From Citrifermentans bremense R1 (GTDB lineage Bacteria > Desulfobacterota > Desulfuromonadia > Geobacterales > Geobacteraceae), in the NCBI RefSeq assembly GCF_000426865.1, contig NZ_AUGE01000015.1:1-64000 (forward strand): a stretch of 64,000 nt of DNA, in the 5' to 3' direction. How positions within the stretch are numbered: position 1 is the stretch's first letter; each line of letters begins with the position of its first letter. The translations under genes were made by a program, and so were the position numbers. Under the pieces are notes generated by a model that saw nothing but the letters and a program-made list of their open reading frames with translations, was not told the origin of the DNA and searched no databases. Positions 25,088-33,744 of the stretch are shown here, one piece after another.

Positions 25088-26593
25088 TTACCGGTCTCTG
25101 CCGTGGGAGCCGTAGATTTCTTCTGCTACGGTACGGAAATGAAAACCATAGATGGTGAGGGTTATGGTCAACGGGAGAAGCCGCGGTTTCCTGACGAGGG
25201 TCCACAGGAAAATCTTCCAGTAGTGCAGCCGCTCCTTGCCGAGAATCCCCAGGAAAAGCACGGAGCGAAAGAACGCCCTTATATCGCGCCGCTGCAGCAT
25301 GGAAAAGGGGGAGGGGCCCAAAAGCCGATACTGTTTCAGGAAGGTCGTCAGCCGTGCATAGAAATGTTCGGGGGAGTAGATGGCTCTCATCAGGCGCTGG
25401 TATCCTTCGACCAGCACCTCCTGTCCCATCTTGGGAATATAGGTGAGGGCGGTATCGGTGTTGTTCCCGCTGCACGTGCTTATGATTCTTCCCTCGCGGC
25501 AGAGACGGCTATGGAGCTTGGTGCCCCGAAGGACCATCAGTATCCCCACCATGGCGGTGACGATGCCGCTTTCCTGGATGAAGCGGAACTGCTTCTCGAA
25601 GATGGCCGGCGAGTCGCTGTCGAAACCGACGATGAAGCCTCCCTGCACCTGAAGCCCCGCCCGCTGGAGATAATGCACGGAGGCCACCAGATCGCGGTTG
25701 TTGTTCTGAAACTTGCCGGTCTCTTTCAGCGAATCTTCTTCCGGACTCTCGATCCCGATGAAGACCTCCTGGAACCCCGCGGCGACCATTATTTCTATGA
25801 GCTGCGGGTCATCGGCAAGGTTTATGGAAGCCTCGGTAAAAAAAACGAAGGGATACCGATGAACCTTCATCCAGGACAGTATCGTCGGGAGAACTTCCCT
25901 TTTCAGCTTATGTTTGTCGCCGATGAAGTTGTCGTCCACGAAGAAAACCCCGCCGCGCCACCCAGCCGCATAGAGCGCCTCCAACTCGGCTATCACTTGT
26001 TCCGGATTCTTGGTCCTGGGCTTATGGCCGAAGAGCTGGGTGATGTCGCAGAACTCGCAGTCGAAGGGACAGCCGCGGGAGTACTGAATATTCATGGAAG
26101 CATAGTGGCGCATGTCGATAAGCGACCATTTGGGGATGGGTGTGCTGGAGAGGTCGGGGCGCCCCTCGGGGCGGTAAAGCCGCTGCGGCGCCTCTTTGTA
26201 GAGGTCTGCCAGGAATCGGGGCAAGGTCTCCTCGGCCTCGCCCAAAAGGAGGTGGTTCACCTCCGGGAATTCGTCATGGCAGGCGGAAAAAAGGGGCCCC
26301 CCTGCAACGGTCTTGACCTGCCTGTCGCGGCATCGTGCCAGAACTTGCCGTGCGGACTCCCTCTGCACGGTCATGGCGCTGACGAATACGTAGTCGCCCC
26401 AGAAGAGGTCGGCGTCGGAGAGCGGCTCGACGTTGAGGTCGATCAGCCGCATTTCCCAGCTCTGCGGCAGCATCGCTGCGACAGTAAGCAGCCCCAGGGG
26501 AGGAAACGCCGCTTTCTTGTCGATAAAGGGCATGGCATGGCGGAAACTCCAGTAGGTGTCGGGGTATTTGGGATAAACGAGTAGAATCTTCAT
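25088..26593 (-). CDS. B12-binding-domain radical SAM protein
   Basis: A 501-residue protein. Residues 1-140 form a cobalamin-binding-like Rossmann domain (LLVYPKYPDTYWS; LGLLTVAAMLP; VFVSAMTV). The radical SAM motif Y171-SRG-C175-PFD-C179-EF-C182 binds the 4Fe-4S cluster. The barrel follows (GVFFVDDNFIGDKH; FTEASINLADDP; EVFIGIESPEEDSLKE; GFIVGFDSD). The C-terminal 140 residues resemble DUF4070, as in HpnR and related methylases. It probably methylates an unactivated carbon of a lipid or other secondary metabolite. Only the loose class is safe; the DHTH-type B12 ligand is not visible. It is monocistronic. A minus-strand frame at 25002-25475 is a shadow. Confidence 0.88.
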   Translation of the reverse strand: MKILLVYPKYPDTYWSFRHAMPFIDKKAAFPPLGLLTVAAMLPQSWEMRLIDLNVEPLSDADLFWGDYVFVSAMTVQRESARQVLARCRDRQVKTVAGGPLFSACHDEFPEVNHLLLGEAEETLPRFLADLYKEAPQRLYRPEGRPDLSSTPIPKWSLIDMRHYASMNIQYSRGCPFDCEFCDITQLFGHKPRTKNPEQVIAELEALYAAGWRGGVFFVDDNFIGDKHKLKREVLPTILSWMKVHRYPFVFFTEASINLADDPQLIEIMVAAGFQEVFIGIESPEEDSLKETGKFQNNNRDLVASVHYLQRAGLQVQGGFIVGFDSDSPAIFEKQFRFIQESGIVTAMVGILMVLRGTKLHSRLCREGRIISTCSGNNTDTALTYIPKMGQEVLVEGYQRLMRAIYSPEHFYARLTTFLKQYRLLGPSPFSMLQRRDIRAFFRSVLFLGILGKERLHYWKIFLWTLVRKPRLLPLTITLTIYGFHFRTVAEEIYGSHGRDR

Positions 26594-26829
26594 TCTCGCC
26601 TCTTGGGAGCCTGCCCGAAGTTTCGCGCTTTAAGATGTGAGGGCCTGGCGGGGGGTTATCATGACGAATCGCCTTACCGCAGTTTAACTTTGGACAGGGT
26701 CAAGTCAATTCCACTTATTTGCTTCACGATTCGCCCCAAGCCGCAGGCGAGGCATCCGATTTCGCCTACACCCCGTCCGCTGTGACAGCCTGCTGGTCAA
26801 AGGGGGGCTCCGGCTCGTCCGGAAAGGGA

Positions 26830-26859
26830 TTGTGACAGTGCGCAACTACATGCTATAAG
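26830..26859 (+). promoter_or_regulatory. Promoter of the DEAD-box helicase gene
   Basis: TTGTGA (26830-26835) and TATAAG (26854-26859) are separated by 18 bp; GTGACA at 26832-26837 with 16 bp is an alternative -35. Transcription would start near 26866, only about 5 nt before the terminator-like hairpin. Confidence 0.5.
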
Positions 26860-26870
26860 ATGCAGGCGGA

Positions 26871-26899
26871 CCACAGGCTCTTCCTGTGGTTTTTCTTTT
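26871..26899 (+). terminator. Intrinsic terminator/attenuator in the helicase leader
   Basis: CCACAGG (26871-26877), a 5-nt loop and CCTGTGG (26883-26889) are followed by TTTTTCTTTT. It is a textbook intrinsic terminator ending only 7 nt before the AGGAG of the DEAD-box gene. Either it ends an unseen upstream transcript or it attenuates the helicase gene. Confidence 0.75.
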
Positions 26900-26918
26900 A
26901 GGCACAGGAGTTCCATCA

Positions 26919-28064
26919 ATGTCATTTGCATCCCTTGGCCTGCACCCCGAACTGTTGAGCGCGATCGCGGAGCAGCCTGAATACAAGCGTCCCTACCCCA
27001 TCCAGAGCAAGGTGATTCCGGCAGTTTTAAAGGGAAGGGATGTGATCGCCATCGCCAGGACCGGATCGGGTAAAACGGCGAGCTTCATCCTCCCGCTGCT
27101 GCAACTCATCCATTGCCGGGATGCGGGGGAGCGGCGCAGGCTCAGGGCGTTGATCCTAGTGCCTACGCGCGAACTCGCCGCCCAGATAGAGGAGGTCGCG
27201 AAACAGCTCGGGGGGCACCTGAAGCCTCGGGTCAAGACCGGCGCAGTCTTCGGCGGGGTCGCCATCAACCCCCAGATGATACTTTTGAAAGGGATAGAGC
27301 TGCTCATCGCCACTCCCGGGCGGCTACTCGAACTCGTAGCCCAAAACAGCGTGCAGCTTTCCTCCGTCGCCACCCTGGTCCTTGACGAAGCCGACCGGCT
27401 TTACGCGGAGGACTTTCAAGAGGAACTGCAGCAGATCCTCGCCCTGCTCCCGTCCAAACGTCAGAACCTGCTCTTTTCAGCCACCTTCCCCCCGGAGGTT
27501 GAGCGGCTGGCGGCGAGCCTGTTGACCGACCCGATGCGGATAGAAATCGAGGCGACGGCAACCGAAGCGCAGCTGATTACCCAGCAGATTTACCTGGTGG
27601 ACTCAAGCCGCAAGGGTCCCCTACTCAGGTATCTGATCAAAAGCGGAGACTGGAAACAGGTGCTGATCTTCGCTTCGTCGCAAAAGCGCGCCGACAACGT
27701 CACCAGGAAGCTCGTCGCCAACGGGATCAGCGCCTCTGCATTTCACAGCGGCATGAGCCAGGGCGGCAGGACCTCCGCCTTGGCCAGGTTCAAATCCGGC
27801 GAGCTTCGGGTGCTGGTCGCAACGGACCTCGCCTCCCGCGGCATCGACGTACAGTACCTTCCGCATGTGGTCAACTATGAACTTCCCCGGTCTCCTATCG
27901 ACTATCAACACCGCATCGGGAGAACCGGCCGGGCCGAAACCGCCGGGGTCGCCGTGACGCTCCTTTGCCCGGAAGATCTGGCGCACTTCAAGGTGATCGA
28001 GAAACGGCTCGGGCAACGACTTCCCCGTATCGACACTGCGGAGCTCGATCTCTCCGCCTATTAG
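26919..28064 (+). CDS. DEAD-box ATP-dependent RNA helicase
   Basis: A 381-residue core helicase with little C-terminal extension. In order: Q-motif (FASLGLHPELLSAI ... YPIQ), motif I ARTGSGKT (46-53), PTRELAAQ, GG and ATPGRL, motif II V-LDEAD-RLY, motif III FSATFP, then VLIFASSQKRADN, ATDLASRGID and the final YQHRIGRTGRAETAG. It unwinds short RNA duplexes in ribosome assembly, mRNA decay or cold adaptation. The start is set at ATG 26919 because AGGAG lies 8 nt upstream; the longer frame (from 26886) runs into the hairpin. The RhlE-like length suggests that group. It lies behind an intrinsic terminator that may control it. Confidence 0.93.
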   Translation: MSFASLGLHPELLSAIAEQPEYKRPYPIQSKVIPAVLKGRDVIAIARTGSGKTASFILPLLQLIHCRDAGERRRLRALILVPTRELAAQIEEVAKQLGGHLKPRVKTGAVFGGVAINPQMILLKGIELLIATPGRLLELVAQNSVQLSSVATLVLDEADRLYAEDFQEELQQILALLPSKRQNLLFSATFPPEVERLAASLLTDPMRIEIEATATEAQLITQQIYLVDSSRKGPLLRYLIKSGDWKQVLIFASSQKRADNVTRKLVANGISASAFHSGMSQGGRTSALARFKSGELRVLVATDLASRGIDVQYLPHVVNYELPRSPIDYQHRIGRTGRAETAGVAVTLLCPEDLAHFKVIEKRLGQRLPRIDTAELDLSAY

Positions 28065-28258
28065 AATTCCCACCGTAATTGGGCAGAGCTTGGTGCTCTT
28101 TTAGAGCTTGCCGCTGTAGATGGTGATGCCGTGCACGGTTGGGCAAAACAGGAGACTGAATGGATAATTGTCTATGACAGTGCGCCTGAAATGCTGCCAG
28201 CTTAAACTTGTGGTACCTTCTATGGATCTTGCTACCTGCGAAAAGGATGGTGACTAGA

Positions 28259-29314
28259 GTGAGCGATGAAACGAATAAAAATGAGGTCCTCCAACTGACG
28301 CCGCACGAAACCCGTTACCTGTTCGTGCTCCCCTTCTCGACCGACCGGGTGCTGGCACGGCGCTTTCTGGCGAAGGACGGCGACATGCCCGGGAATATAA
28401 GATTCGGGAAGCTCCTCGAGGTACTGGACAAGGTCGCCGAAAACACGGCGCTCGGGTACGTGAACCAGTTTTATCCCGAAGCACGGGTGGTGACCGCCGC
28501 CATAGACAGCATCGTGGTGAGAAACCCAGCCGACACCACGCATGATCTTGTTTTTTCGGCGCAGATAAACCATGTGGGGAAATCTTCCATGGAGGTGGGG
28601 ATCCGGGTTGAGTGCCTGGGGACCTGTTCAAGCCACCTGGCGAGCTGCTACTTCACCATGGTCGCCCGTTCTGCGGACAATCAAGAGGCAAAGAGCCTGA
28701 CGCTCCCCCCGCTCGACTACAGGCAGCCGGTAGAGCAGAAAAGGCACCAAAAGGCCGAGCAGCGGCGCCAGGCGTACCGGGAAAGTCTGGCGAAGGCGGA
28801 GGAAATGCCCTCCCTGGAGGAGTACCTCCTGCTGAAAAAGCTGCACAAGGAACAGGAGTCCGTCGACTTCGACGGCGTTCGCGCCGGGTCGCTCATGCTG
28901 GAAAGCGCCCTTCGGGCCTATCCCGAGCAGGAGAACGTGCCGAAGACGATCTTCGGCGGGTACCTGATCCGCAAGGCCTACGAGCTCGCCGCGCTCGCCG
29001 CCGAAATGGTGACCCCGGACCGGGTGGTCCCCTGCCAGGTGAACCGCATCAACTTCAACCAGCCGGTGTTTCTGGGGGACCAGTTGAAGTTTACGGCACG
29101 GGTTGTTTTCACCGGGAAGACGACCATCGCCGTGCAGTCCGACATAGAGCGCTTCAGCCGAGACGCCCACAACAAGGCCCTTTCCAATTCATGCCTCTTC
29201 ACCTTCCGCAACGTCGGCAACGAGATGGAACCAAAGACAGTACCATTCATCTACCCCGTCACCTACGCGGAGGATGCCAGGTTCCTGAACGCCTACCGGC
29301 AAAGGCTTGATTGA
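28259..29314 (+). CDS. Double-hotdog acyl-CoA thioesterase
   Basis: A 351-residue protein with two hotdog folds, as in ACOT/BACH-type acyl-CoA hydrolases: the first around residues 45-150 (MPGNIRFGKLLEVLDKVAEN ... AAIDSIVVRNPADTTHDLVF) and the second around 220-335 (KTIFGGYLIRKAYELAALAA, NFNQPVFLGDQLKFTARVVF). They are joined by a basic helix (EQKRHQKAEQRRQAYRESLA). It hydrolyses acyl-CoA to free acid and CoA in the cytosol. The GTG at 28259 is preferred (AAAAGGATGG about 11 nt upstream); an in-frame ATG lies 12 nt earlier. It appears monocistronic and converges on a chemoreceptor gene. Confidence 0.85.
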   Translation: MSDETNKNEVLQLTPHETRYLFVLPFSTDRVLARRFLAKDGDMPGNIRFGKLLEVLDKVAENTALGYVNQFYPEARVVTAAIDSIVVRNPADTTHDLVFSAQINHVGKSSMEVGIRVECLGTCSSHLASCYFTMVARSADNQEAKSLTLPPLDYRQPVEQKRHQKAEQRRQAYRESLAKAEEMPSLEEYLLLKKLHKEQESVDFDGVRAGSLMLESALRAYPEQENVPKTIFGGYLIRKAYELAALAAEMVTPDRVVPCQVNRINFNQPVFLGDQLKFTARVVFTGKTTIAVQSDIERFSRDAHNKALSNSCLFTFRNVGNEMEPKTVPFIYPVTYAEDARFLNAYRQRLD

Positions 29315-29333
29315 ACGCCAGCCGCTCCCCCGG

Positions 29334-30974
29334 TTACAGCTTGAACTGATGCACCAACCTCTGCAGCTCTTCGGTTTGCCTGGCTACCCCGGTGGCGGCT
29401 TTAGCGGCCTCGTCGATGGCGCTGCTGTTCTGGTGGGCAAGCTCGTTGAGGCTCAAGACGTTATGGCTGATTTCCCGGGTGGTGGAGGTCTGCTCCTCGG
29501 CGGCAGTGGCAATCTGGCTTATCTGTTCCGTAACGGCGGTGATGATCTCCAAAATCTCCTGCAAAGAGTTCCCCGAGGCGGCGGCATGGTTGCTCCCCTG
29601 CTCCACCTCTACCACGCTCTGCTCCATCGTCTGCACCGCGTCCCTGGTCTCCTTCTGGATCGACTTTATCATTTCCCCGATTTCCTTGGTGGCGCGGGTG
29701 GTCCGCTCCGCAAGGGCTCGCACTTCGTCAGCGACCACCGCGAAACCGCGCCCCTGCTCCCCGGCACGTGCCGCCTCGATCGCCGCGTTTAGGGCCAGCA
29801 GGTTGGTCTGATCGGCGATGTCCTCTATGGTCCCGACGATGGCGCCAATCTGGTCCGAACGGCTCCCCAGCTGCTCCACGCTGTCTGCGGCGTTTTTGAC
29901 GCGAGCGGCAATCGCTTGCATGACCGAAATGGATTGTCCCGCGATTCCTGCCCCTTCCGATGCCTTGCCTGACGCCCCTGCTGCGTTGTCCGCAGCCAGA
30001 TGGCAGCTGCCGGCAATGTCCGAAGAGGTGGCGGACATCTCTTCGCCGGCTGTCGCAAGCGACGTCGATTGAGAGGAAAGTGTCGCGATGCTCTCCGACA
30101 TCTCCCTGGAACTTGCCTGCAGTTCGACCGAAGACGAGGAGAGTTGAATCGCACTGTCGGATACCTGCGAGATGATGCCGTGCATTTTGCTCACGAAGGT
30201 GTTGAACCAGACGCACAAGTCGCCTATTTCGTTGTCGCCGTGGATCGGCAAGCGCTTGGTTAGATCCCCGTCCCCCTGCGCGATGTCCTTTATGCTGTCC
30301 ACCACCTCCTTGACCGGCCCGGTGATGGTGCGCGAAACCATAAGGGCCAGTAAGACGCTCAGGCCCAAGACGCACAGAAGGCCCAGTCCAATCGCCAACC
30401 TGACTCTCCCCATGTCCTCGTCCACTTTGTTGATATAGATGCCGGTCCCGACCACCCATCCCCACGGCTTGAAGAGTTTGGTGTAGCTGAGTTTTGGCTG
30501 CGGCTTGGACTCTTTCGGTTTGAGCTGGCGATACTCGACGAAACCCGCACCTTTCTCCCCCGACGCCGCCTTGGTGAACTCACGGTAGATCAATTTCCCG
30601 TCCGCGTCCTTGAACGAGCTCATGTCCTTCCCTTCGTTTTCGGGGCGCAGCGGATGAGCTATGAGACGGTTGTCGAGGTCGCTTATGAAGAAATACTCCT
30701 TGCCGTCGTAGCGCAGCGCCTTTATGTCGAAGGCGGCCCGCTTCTGCGCCTCTTCTTTGGGGAGCGCCCCGGCATCGACCTGTTTCTGGTAGTTGGCAAG
30801 TATGGTGGACGCCTCTTCAACAAGGAACCGGACCGAATCCTTTTTCTCGGAAATCTGCAGTTCCCTAATATAGGGAACCAAGACGAATGTCGCAGCCAGC
30901 ACCAGCACCAGCCATGACAGCAAGGAAAGACTCACGATCTTGGAAAAAATCCCCCAGTCCTTATAGCTCTTCAT
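29334..30974 (-). CDS. Methyl-accepting chemotaxis protein with Cache sensor
   Basis: A 546-residue receptor. A TM helix near 12-32 is followed by a periplasmic single-Cache domain (about 40-180: [52 protein letters not shown]), a second TM (about 188-208), HAMP ([20 protein letters not shown]) and the signalling domain with the hairpin tip ([40 protein letters not shown]). The C-terminus VHQFKL lacks a CheR-tethering pentapeptide. AAGGAG lies 6 nt before ATG 30974. Cache domains of this type bind small carboxylates; the ligand is not determined. No che genes are adjacent. Confidence 0.93.
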   Translation of the reverse strand: MKSYKDWGIFSKIVSLSLLSWLVLVLAATFVLVPYIRELQISEKKDSVRFLVEEASTILANYQKQVDAGALPKEEAQKRAAFDIKALRYDGKEYFFISDLDNRLIAHPLRPENEGKDMSSFKDADGKLIYREFTKAASGEKGAGFVEYRQLKPKESKPQPKLSYTKLFKPWGWVVGTGIYINKVDEDMGRVRLAIGLGLLCVLGLSVLLALMVSRTITGPVKEVVDSIKDIAQGDGDLTKRLPIHGDNEIGDLCVWFNTFVSKMHGIISQVSDSAIQLSSSSVELQASSREMSESIATLSSQSTSLATAGEEMSATSSDIAGSCHLAADNAAGASGKASEGAGIAGQSISVMQAIAARVKNAADSVEQLGSRSDQIGAIVGTIEDIADQTNLLALNAAIEAARAGEQGRGFAVVADEVRALAERTTRATKEIGEMIKSIQKETRDAVQTMEQSVVEVEQGSNHAAASGNSLQEILEIITAVTEQISQIATAAEEQTSTTREISHNVLSLNELAHQNSSAIDEAAKAATGVARQTEELQRLVHQFKL

Positions 30975-31267
30975 GCACAACTCCTTAGCCTTCGATTTCG
31001 CGTTGACATCAAAGTGAACCAAACTTCTTTTATCGGAACTTCGCCCTAAAAGTTTAGTTCAAAAAGGAAAAGACACTGCGGGTAAGGCAAAAACTGTTGA
31101 TCTTGCGTCATTGTCCTCTGTTTAACTGTGACGCAGCGCGAAGACGATTGTATATAAATGTCGCAATGCGGCACTCCAATAAGCGCACATACATTTATGA
31201 TTACAAATAATCTGTTAATAACACTATGTTTTTGACAATCTTGCCTCCAAATGATACAGAACCTGTA

Positions 31268-32062
31268 ATGAACTTACGCAAACTGATACTCTACATTTTC
31301 TGCATTGCTTGTTTGCATCAGACTGAGATAGCTGGAGCAAACGAAGCTCCTTCCGCTGCTGAGCTGTTCAAAAGGGTGGAAGACAGATTTGCCAGGCTGC
31401 AATCGATCTCCTACTCGGTCAAAAGATTCTCCACCTCGAAACAGCAGGCCGCCGGCGACAGGTGGCTCTTCCACTTCAAGTCTCCCGACAAGGTCCGAAT
31501 CGACTACCTTGAGCCTTACAACAGGCTGATCGTGACCGACGGCGCTTCTCTTCTGGAATATCTCCCTTCGGCAGGCAAGGCACTGAAAACGGAACTGGCC
31601 TCTCTTTCGCCGCAGAAGCGGGCCATGGTGCTGAGCGGGGCGTTCGGACGGGTTTCGGTCGACGGGCTGAGGCTTGGGAACTATCAGGAGATGCTGCGCC
31701 GGGCGGTGAAGGTGACACCGGCGCGCGTGGGGGACAACAAGGCATGGCTGGTGGAAGGGGCGAACCCGCGCTACCAGGTCTACATCGACCAGGAAAAAGC
31801 GGTGCCGCTCAAGACGGAAATCTACGACTCGGACGGGGAGCTGGTCCTGCGCACGGAAGCGTCGTCCCTGTACCAGGCGGCTCCCGGGTTCTGGCTGCCG
31901 CGGGAGATCGCGTCCACCACCCGCGCCCCCGACGGATTTTACAAGACCGCGCTGAGCCTTAGCGAGGTGAGGGTCGACGAGGCGATAGCGGATCAGGTTT
32001 TTCGGTTCGAGCTCCCTGCGGGAGTGGAAATAGCAACCAGCAAACAGGAGGAAAAGAAATGA
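31268..32062 (+). CDS. LolA-like periplasmic lipoprotein-carrier family protein
   Basis: A 264-residue precursor. A signal peptide (MNLRKLILYIFCIACLHQTE) is followed by a LolA-like half-barrel: LQSISYSVKRFSTSKQQAAG, DRWLFHFKSPDKVRIDYLEP, YNRLIVTDGASLLEYLPSAG, LYQAAPGFWLPREIASTTRA. It may carry a hydrophobic ligand or lipoprotein across the periplasm; more broadly it belongs to the outer-membrane lipoprotein-sorting superfamily. The start is uncertain: ATG 31268 begins the signal peptide but lacks a clear ribosome-binding site, and ATG 31226 is in frame. It overlaps the next gene by 4 nt, so the two exported proteins are probably functionally linked. Confidence 0.78.
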   Translation: MNLRKLILYIFCIACLHQTEIAGANEAPSAAELFKRVEDRFARLQSISYSVKRFSTSKQQAAGDRWLFHFKSPDKVRIDYLEPYNRLIVTDGASLLEYLPSAGKALKTELASLSPQKRAMVLSGAFGRVSVDGLRLGNYQEMLRRAVKVTPARVGDNKAWLVEGANPRYQVYIDQEKAVPLKTEIYDSDGELVLRTEASSLYQAAPGFWLPREIASTTRAPDGFYKTALSLSEVRVDEAIADQVFRFELPAGVEIATSKQEEKK

Positions 32063-32331
32063 AAAAGTTGGTGTATCTGGCAGTTCTCTGTTCCATGTTG
32101 ACCTTCCCGAGCTTCGCTTCCGCCGCGAAGGATGCCGGGGCCGCAACGGTCCTCTCCATGGTCTTCTCCGGTTCGGGCGAGTGGTACAACCGCGATTTCA
32201 AGGGAAATTTCCCCTGGGGCGAGTGCATTCTGGGCGAGATCTGCTGCCTGGTGAAGGTAAGCTCGGCGTTCGACGCCGCGGCAGGAAAAACGGACAACGA
32301 CATCCGTCTCGACTTCTGGAGCAAACCCTAG
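32059..32331 (+). CDS. Small exported protein of unknown function (90 aa)
   Basis: A 90-residue precursor with a strong signal peptide (MKKLVYLAVLCSMLTFPSFA, cleavage at ASA-AK) and a 68-residue mature part: VLSMVFSGSGEWYNRDFKGN, then FPWGECILGEICCLVKVSSA. GEC and CC could form disulfides in the periplasm. GGAGG lies 9 nt upstream inside the LolA-like gene, whose stop it overlaps (ATGA). A strong terminator follows, so the pair is a two-gene operon. I do not recognise the family; co-expression suggests it is a partner or cargo of the LolA-like protein. Confidence 0.75.
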   Translation: MKKLVYLAVLCSMLTFPSFASAAKDAGAATVLSMVFSGSGEWYNRDFKGNFPWGECILGEICCLVKVSSAFDAAAGKTDNDIRLDFWSKP

Positions 32332-32352
32332 GCAGCGCAAGAAACCGGCAGC

Positions 32353-32392
32353 AAAAAGGCGCCCGCGGCAACCCCGCCGGGCGCTTTTTTTT
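32353..32392 (+). terminator. Rho-independent terminator
   Basis: A G/C-rich stem (GGCGCCCG with CGGGCGC) preceded by AAAAA and followed by eight T residues ends the LolA-like operon. It is also just beyond the stop of the convergent TPR gene. Confidence 0.85.
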
Positions 32393-32398
32393 GCGTCT

Positions 32399-33313
32399 TT
32401 AGTAGCGGAAGGTGAGCGCCAGCATGGCTTTGCCGCTTTCGTTGCGACCAAGAGACATGCCGAACTCGCCCTGCAGCTTGTCAATGAAATCCCTTTCCCG
32501 GCTGCGGTTGTACTTGTGGGCGCTGCTGGCCGCGTTGTAGATGTTGCCGATGTACCATCCCGATTCAAAACCAAGGAGGATGCCGCCGGCAACGTTGTTC
32601 CCCCTGTGGATCGCCTCCAGCCCGCCCCAGAGAAAAAGGCCGTTCAAGAGCACGGTGATGGCGGCGTCCTTGGGGCGCTCGACGTAGAGTTGGCCGGCGC
32701 CCGGCAGGACGGCCGACAGCCCCGCCGCAAGGGAGGGGGATTTGTGCTGCAGCAAGGGGAATTGCCCGGCGGCTTTCGCAAGTTGCATCCCCTCCTCGTG
32801 CCGGGCGGAGTCCTTGGGGAGTCCGCCAAAGGCCCCTGCCCCCTGCTCCCATTGCCCCTGCAACAGGTAGCACCACCCCATCTTCACGCGCGCCTCGTCG
32901 GCCTGCGGCTCCTGCGGGTAGCGGCTTACGAACTCCTGGTAGGCTGCGAGCGCCGCAGCATAATCCTTTTTGGCGAAATAGCTCTCCCCAACCATGAACA
33001 ACGCCTTCCGGCCGGTTTCCTCTTCGGGGTAGCGCCCGGCCAGGGTGCGGAACTTCTCCACCGCAGCCCCCCACTTCTCCCCTTTCAGGTACGAGAGCGC
33101 TATCTTGTACTGCGCCGCCTTCGCCGCCGGTTCGGCCGGGAAGAAGTAAAGCACGCGCTCGTATTCCGAGATGGCGCGGTAATAATCCCCCTCGTCGAAG
33201 AGGTGGTCACCAAAGGAGAGCGCGCTCTCCGCGGTAATTTGCAACGGCGCGGCAAAGGCGGCGCCGCTGCTGCAGGCTAAGATCAGCAAAACTGCGGCAA
33301 TGGTTCTAGTCAT
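32399..33313 (-). CDS. Exported TPR protein with C-terminal membrane region
   Basis: A 304-residue precursor. A signal peptide (MTRTIAAVLLILACSSGAAFAA) is followed by tetratricopeptide-like repeats resembling BamD/YbgF (FGDHLFDEGDYYRAISEYER, AAQYKIALSYLKGEKWGAAV, ALFMVGESYFAKKDYAAALA). A Gly-rich hydrophobic region (AGLSAVLPGAGQLYVERPKD, AAITVLLNGLFLWGGLEAIH) resembles the TM2/P5-type membrane-anchor segment seen in predicted outer-membrane assembly partners. The C-terminus MLALTFRY ends in an aromatic. Its start overlaps the yidD-like stop by 8 nt. It probably serves a protein-assembly task in the envelope together with the two upstream genes. Confidence 0.78.
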   Translation of the reverse strand: MTRTIAAVLLILACSSGAAFAAPLQITAESALSFGDHLFDEGDYYRAISEYERVLYFFPAEPAAKAAQYKIALSYLKGEKWGAAVEKFRTLAGRYPEEETGRKALFMVGESYFAKKDYAAALAAYQEFVSRYPQEPQADEARVKMGWCYLLQGQWEQGAGAFGGLPKDSARHEEGMQLAKAAGQFPLLQHKSPSLAAGLSAVLPGAGQLYVERPKDAAITVLLNGLFLWGGLEAIHRGNNVAGGILLGFESGWYIGNIYNAASSAHKYNRSRERDFIDKLQGEFGMSLGRNESGKAMLALTFRY

Positions 33314-33743
33314 GTCTGTACCACCAGAAATCGTTGTCATCGAGGGTGTCGACAGCCCTGATGCGGTTGCCGACCATTACCTTCTGGGAAAGGCGGCTCT
33401 CATCCGCCTCGTGCATGAGCCGGTCTGCGGTCATCACCACGCCGATAACGGGACCGTGGCGCCGGATGGCCTGGATGCTGAACTGCGAGCAGGTGGGGTA
33501 AAGGGGGCAACGGTCGCCGTCCATGGGCGAGATGAACAGCTGGTAGAACTTGAGCAGGCCGAGAAACGGCGCGTCGATGAGCCGCGCTTTCGGCAGGTCT
33601 TGCCGGCGCCCTGCCTGCTGCGGCTGCTCAAAGACCGGCGCTGCCGGCGACACGGACCACGGCCCCCACTCTCCCCCAAAGGCAAAGGGCGCGCAAAAGA
33701 AGACTGCACCCAAAGCCGCCAGACAAAGTATCCACGCGCGCAC
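33306..33743 (-). CDS. yidD: YidD-like membrane-insertion factor with an added signal sequence
   Basis: A 145-residue protein. Residues 60-130 contain the YidD core: LLKFYQLFISPMDGDRCPLY, PTCSQFSIQAIRRHGPVIGV. YidD assists insertion of inner-membrane proteins beside YidC. Normal YidD is about 70-90 residues with no signal peptide; this one starts with a hydrophobic segment that looks like one (MRAWILCLAALGAVFFCAPF, AFGG). The GTG start at 33743 lies 1 nt after the upstream gene's stop, with GAGG 9 nt before it. Longer frames are possible to 33845, but they overlap the neighbour. It lies between two exported TPR genes. Confidence 0.82.
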   Translation of the reverse strand: MRAWILCLAALGAVFFCAPFAFGGEWGPWSVSPAAPVFEQPQQAGRRQDLPKARLIDAPFLGLLKFYQLFISPMDGDRCPLYPTCSQFSIQAIRRHGPVIGVVMTADRLMHEADESRLSQKVMVGNRIRAVDTLDDNDFWWYRHD

Positions 33744-33744
33744 G

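Noticed and set aside
25002-25475. 157-aa minus-strand ORF overlapping the radical SAM gene
   Set aside because: It is a shifted frame of the 3' end of the radical SAM gene without its own ribosome-binding site.
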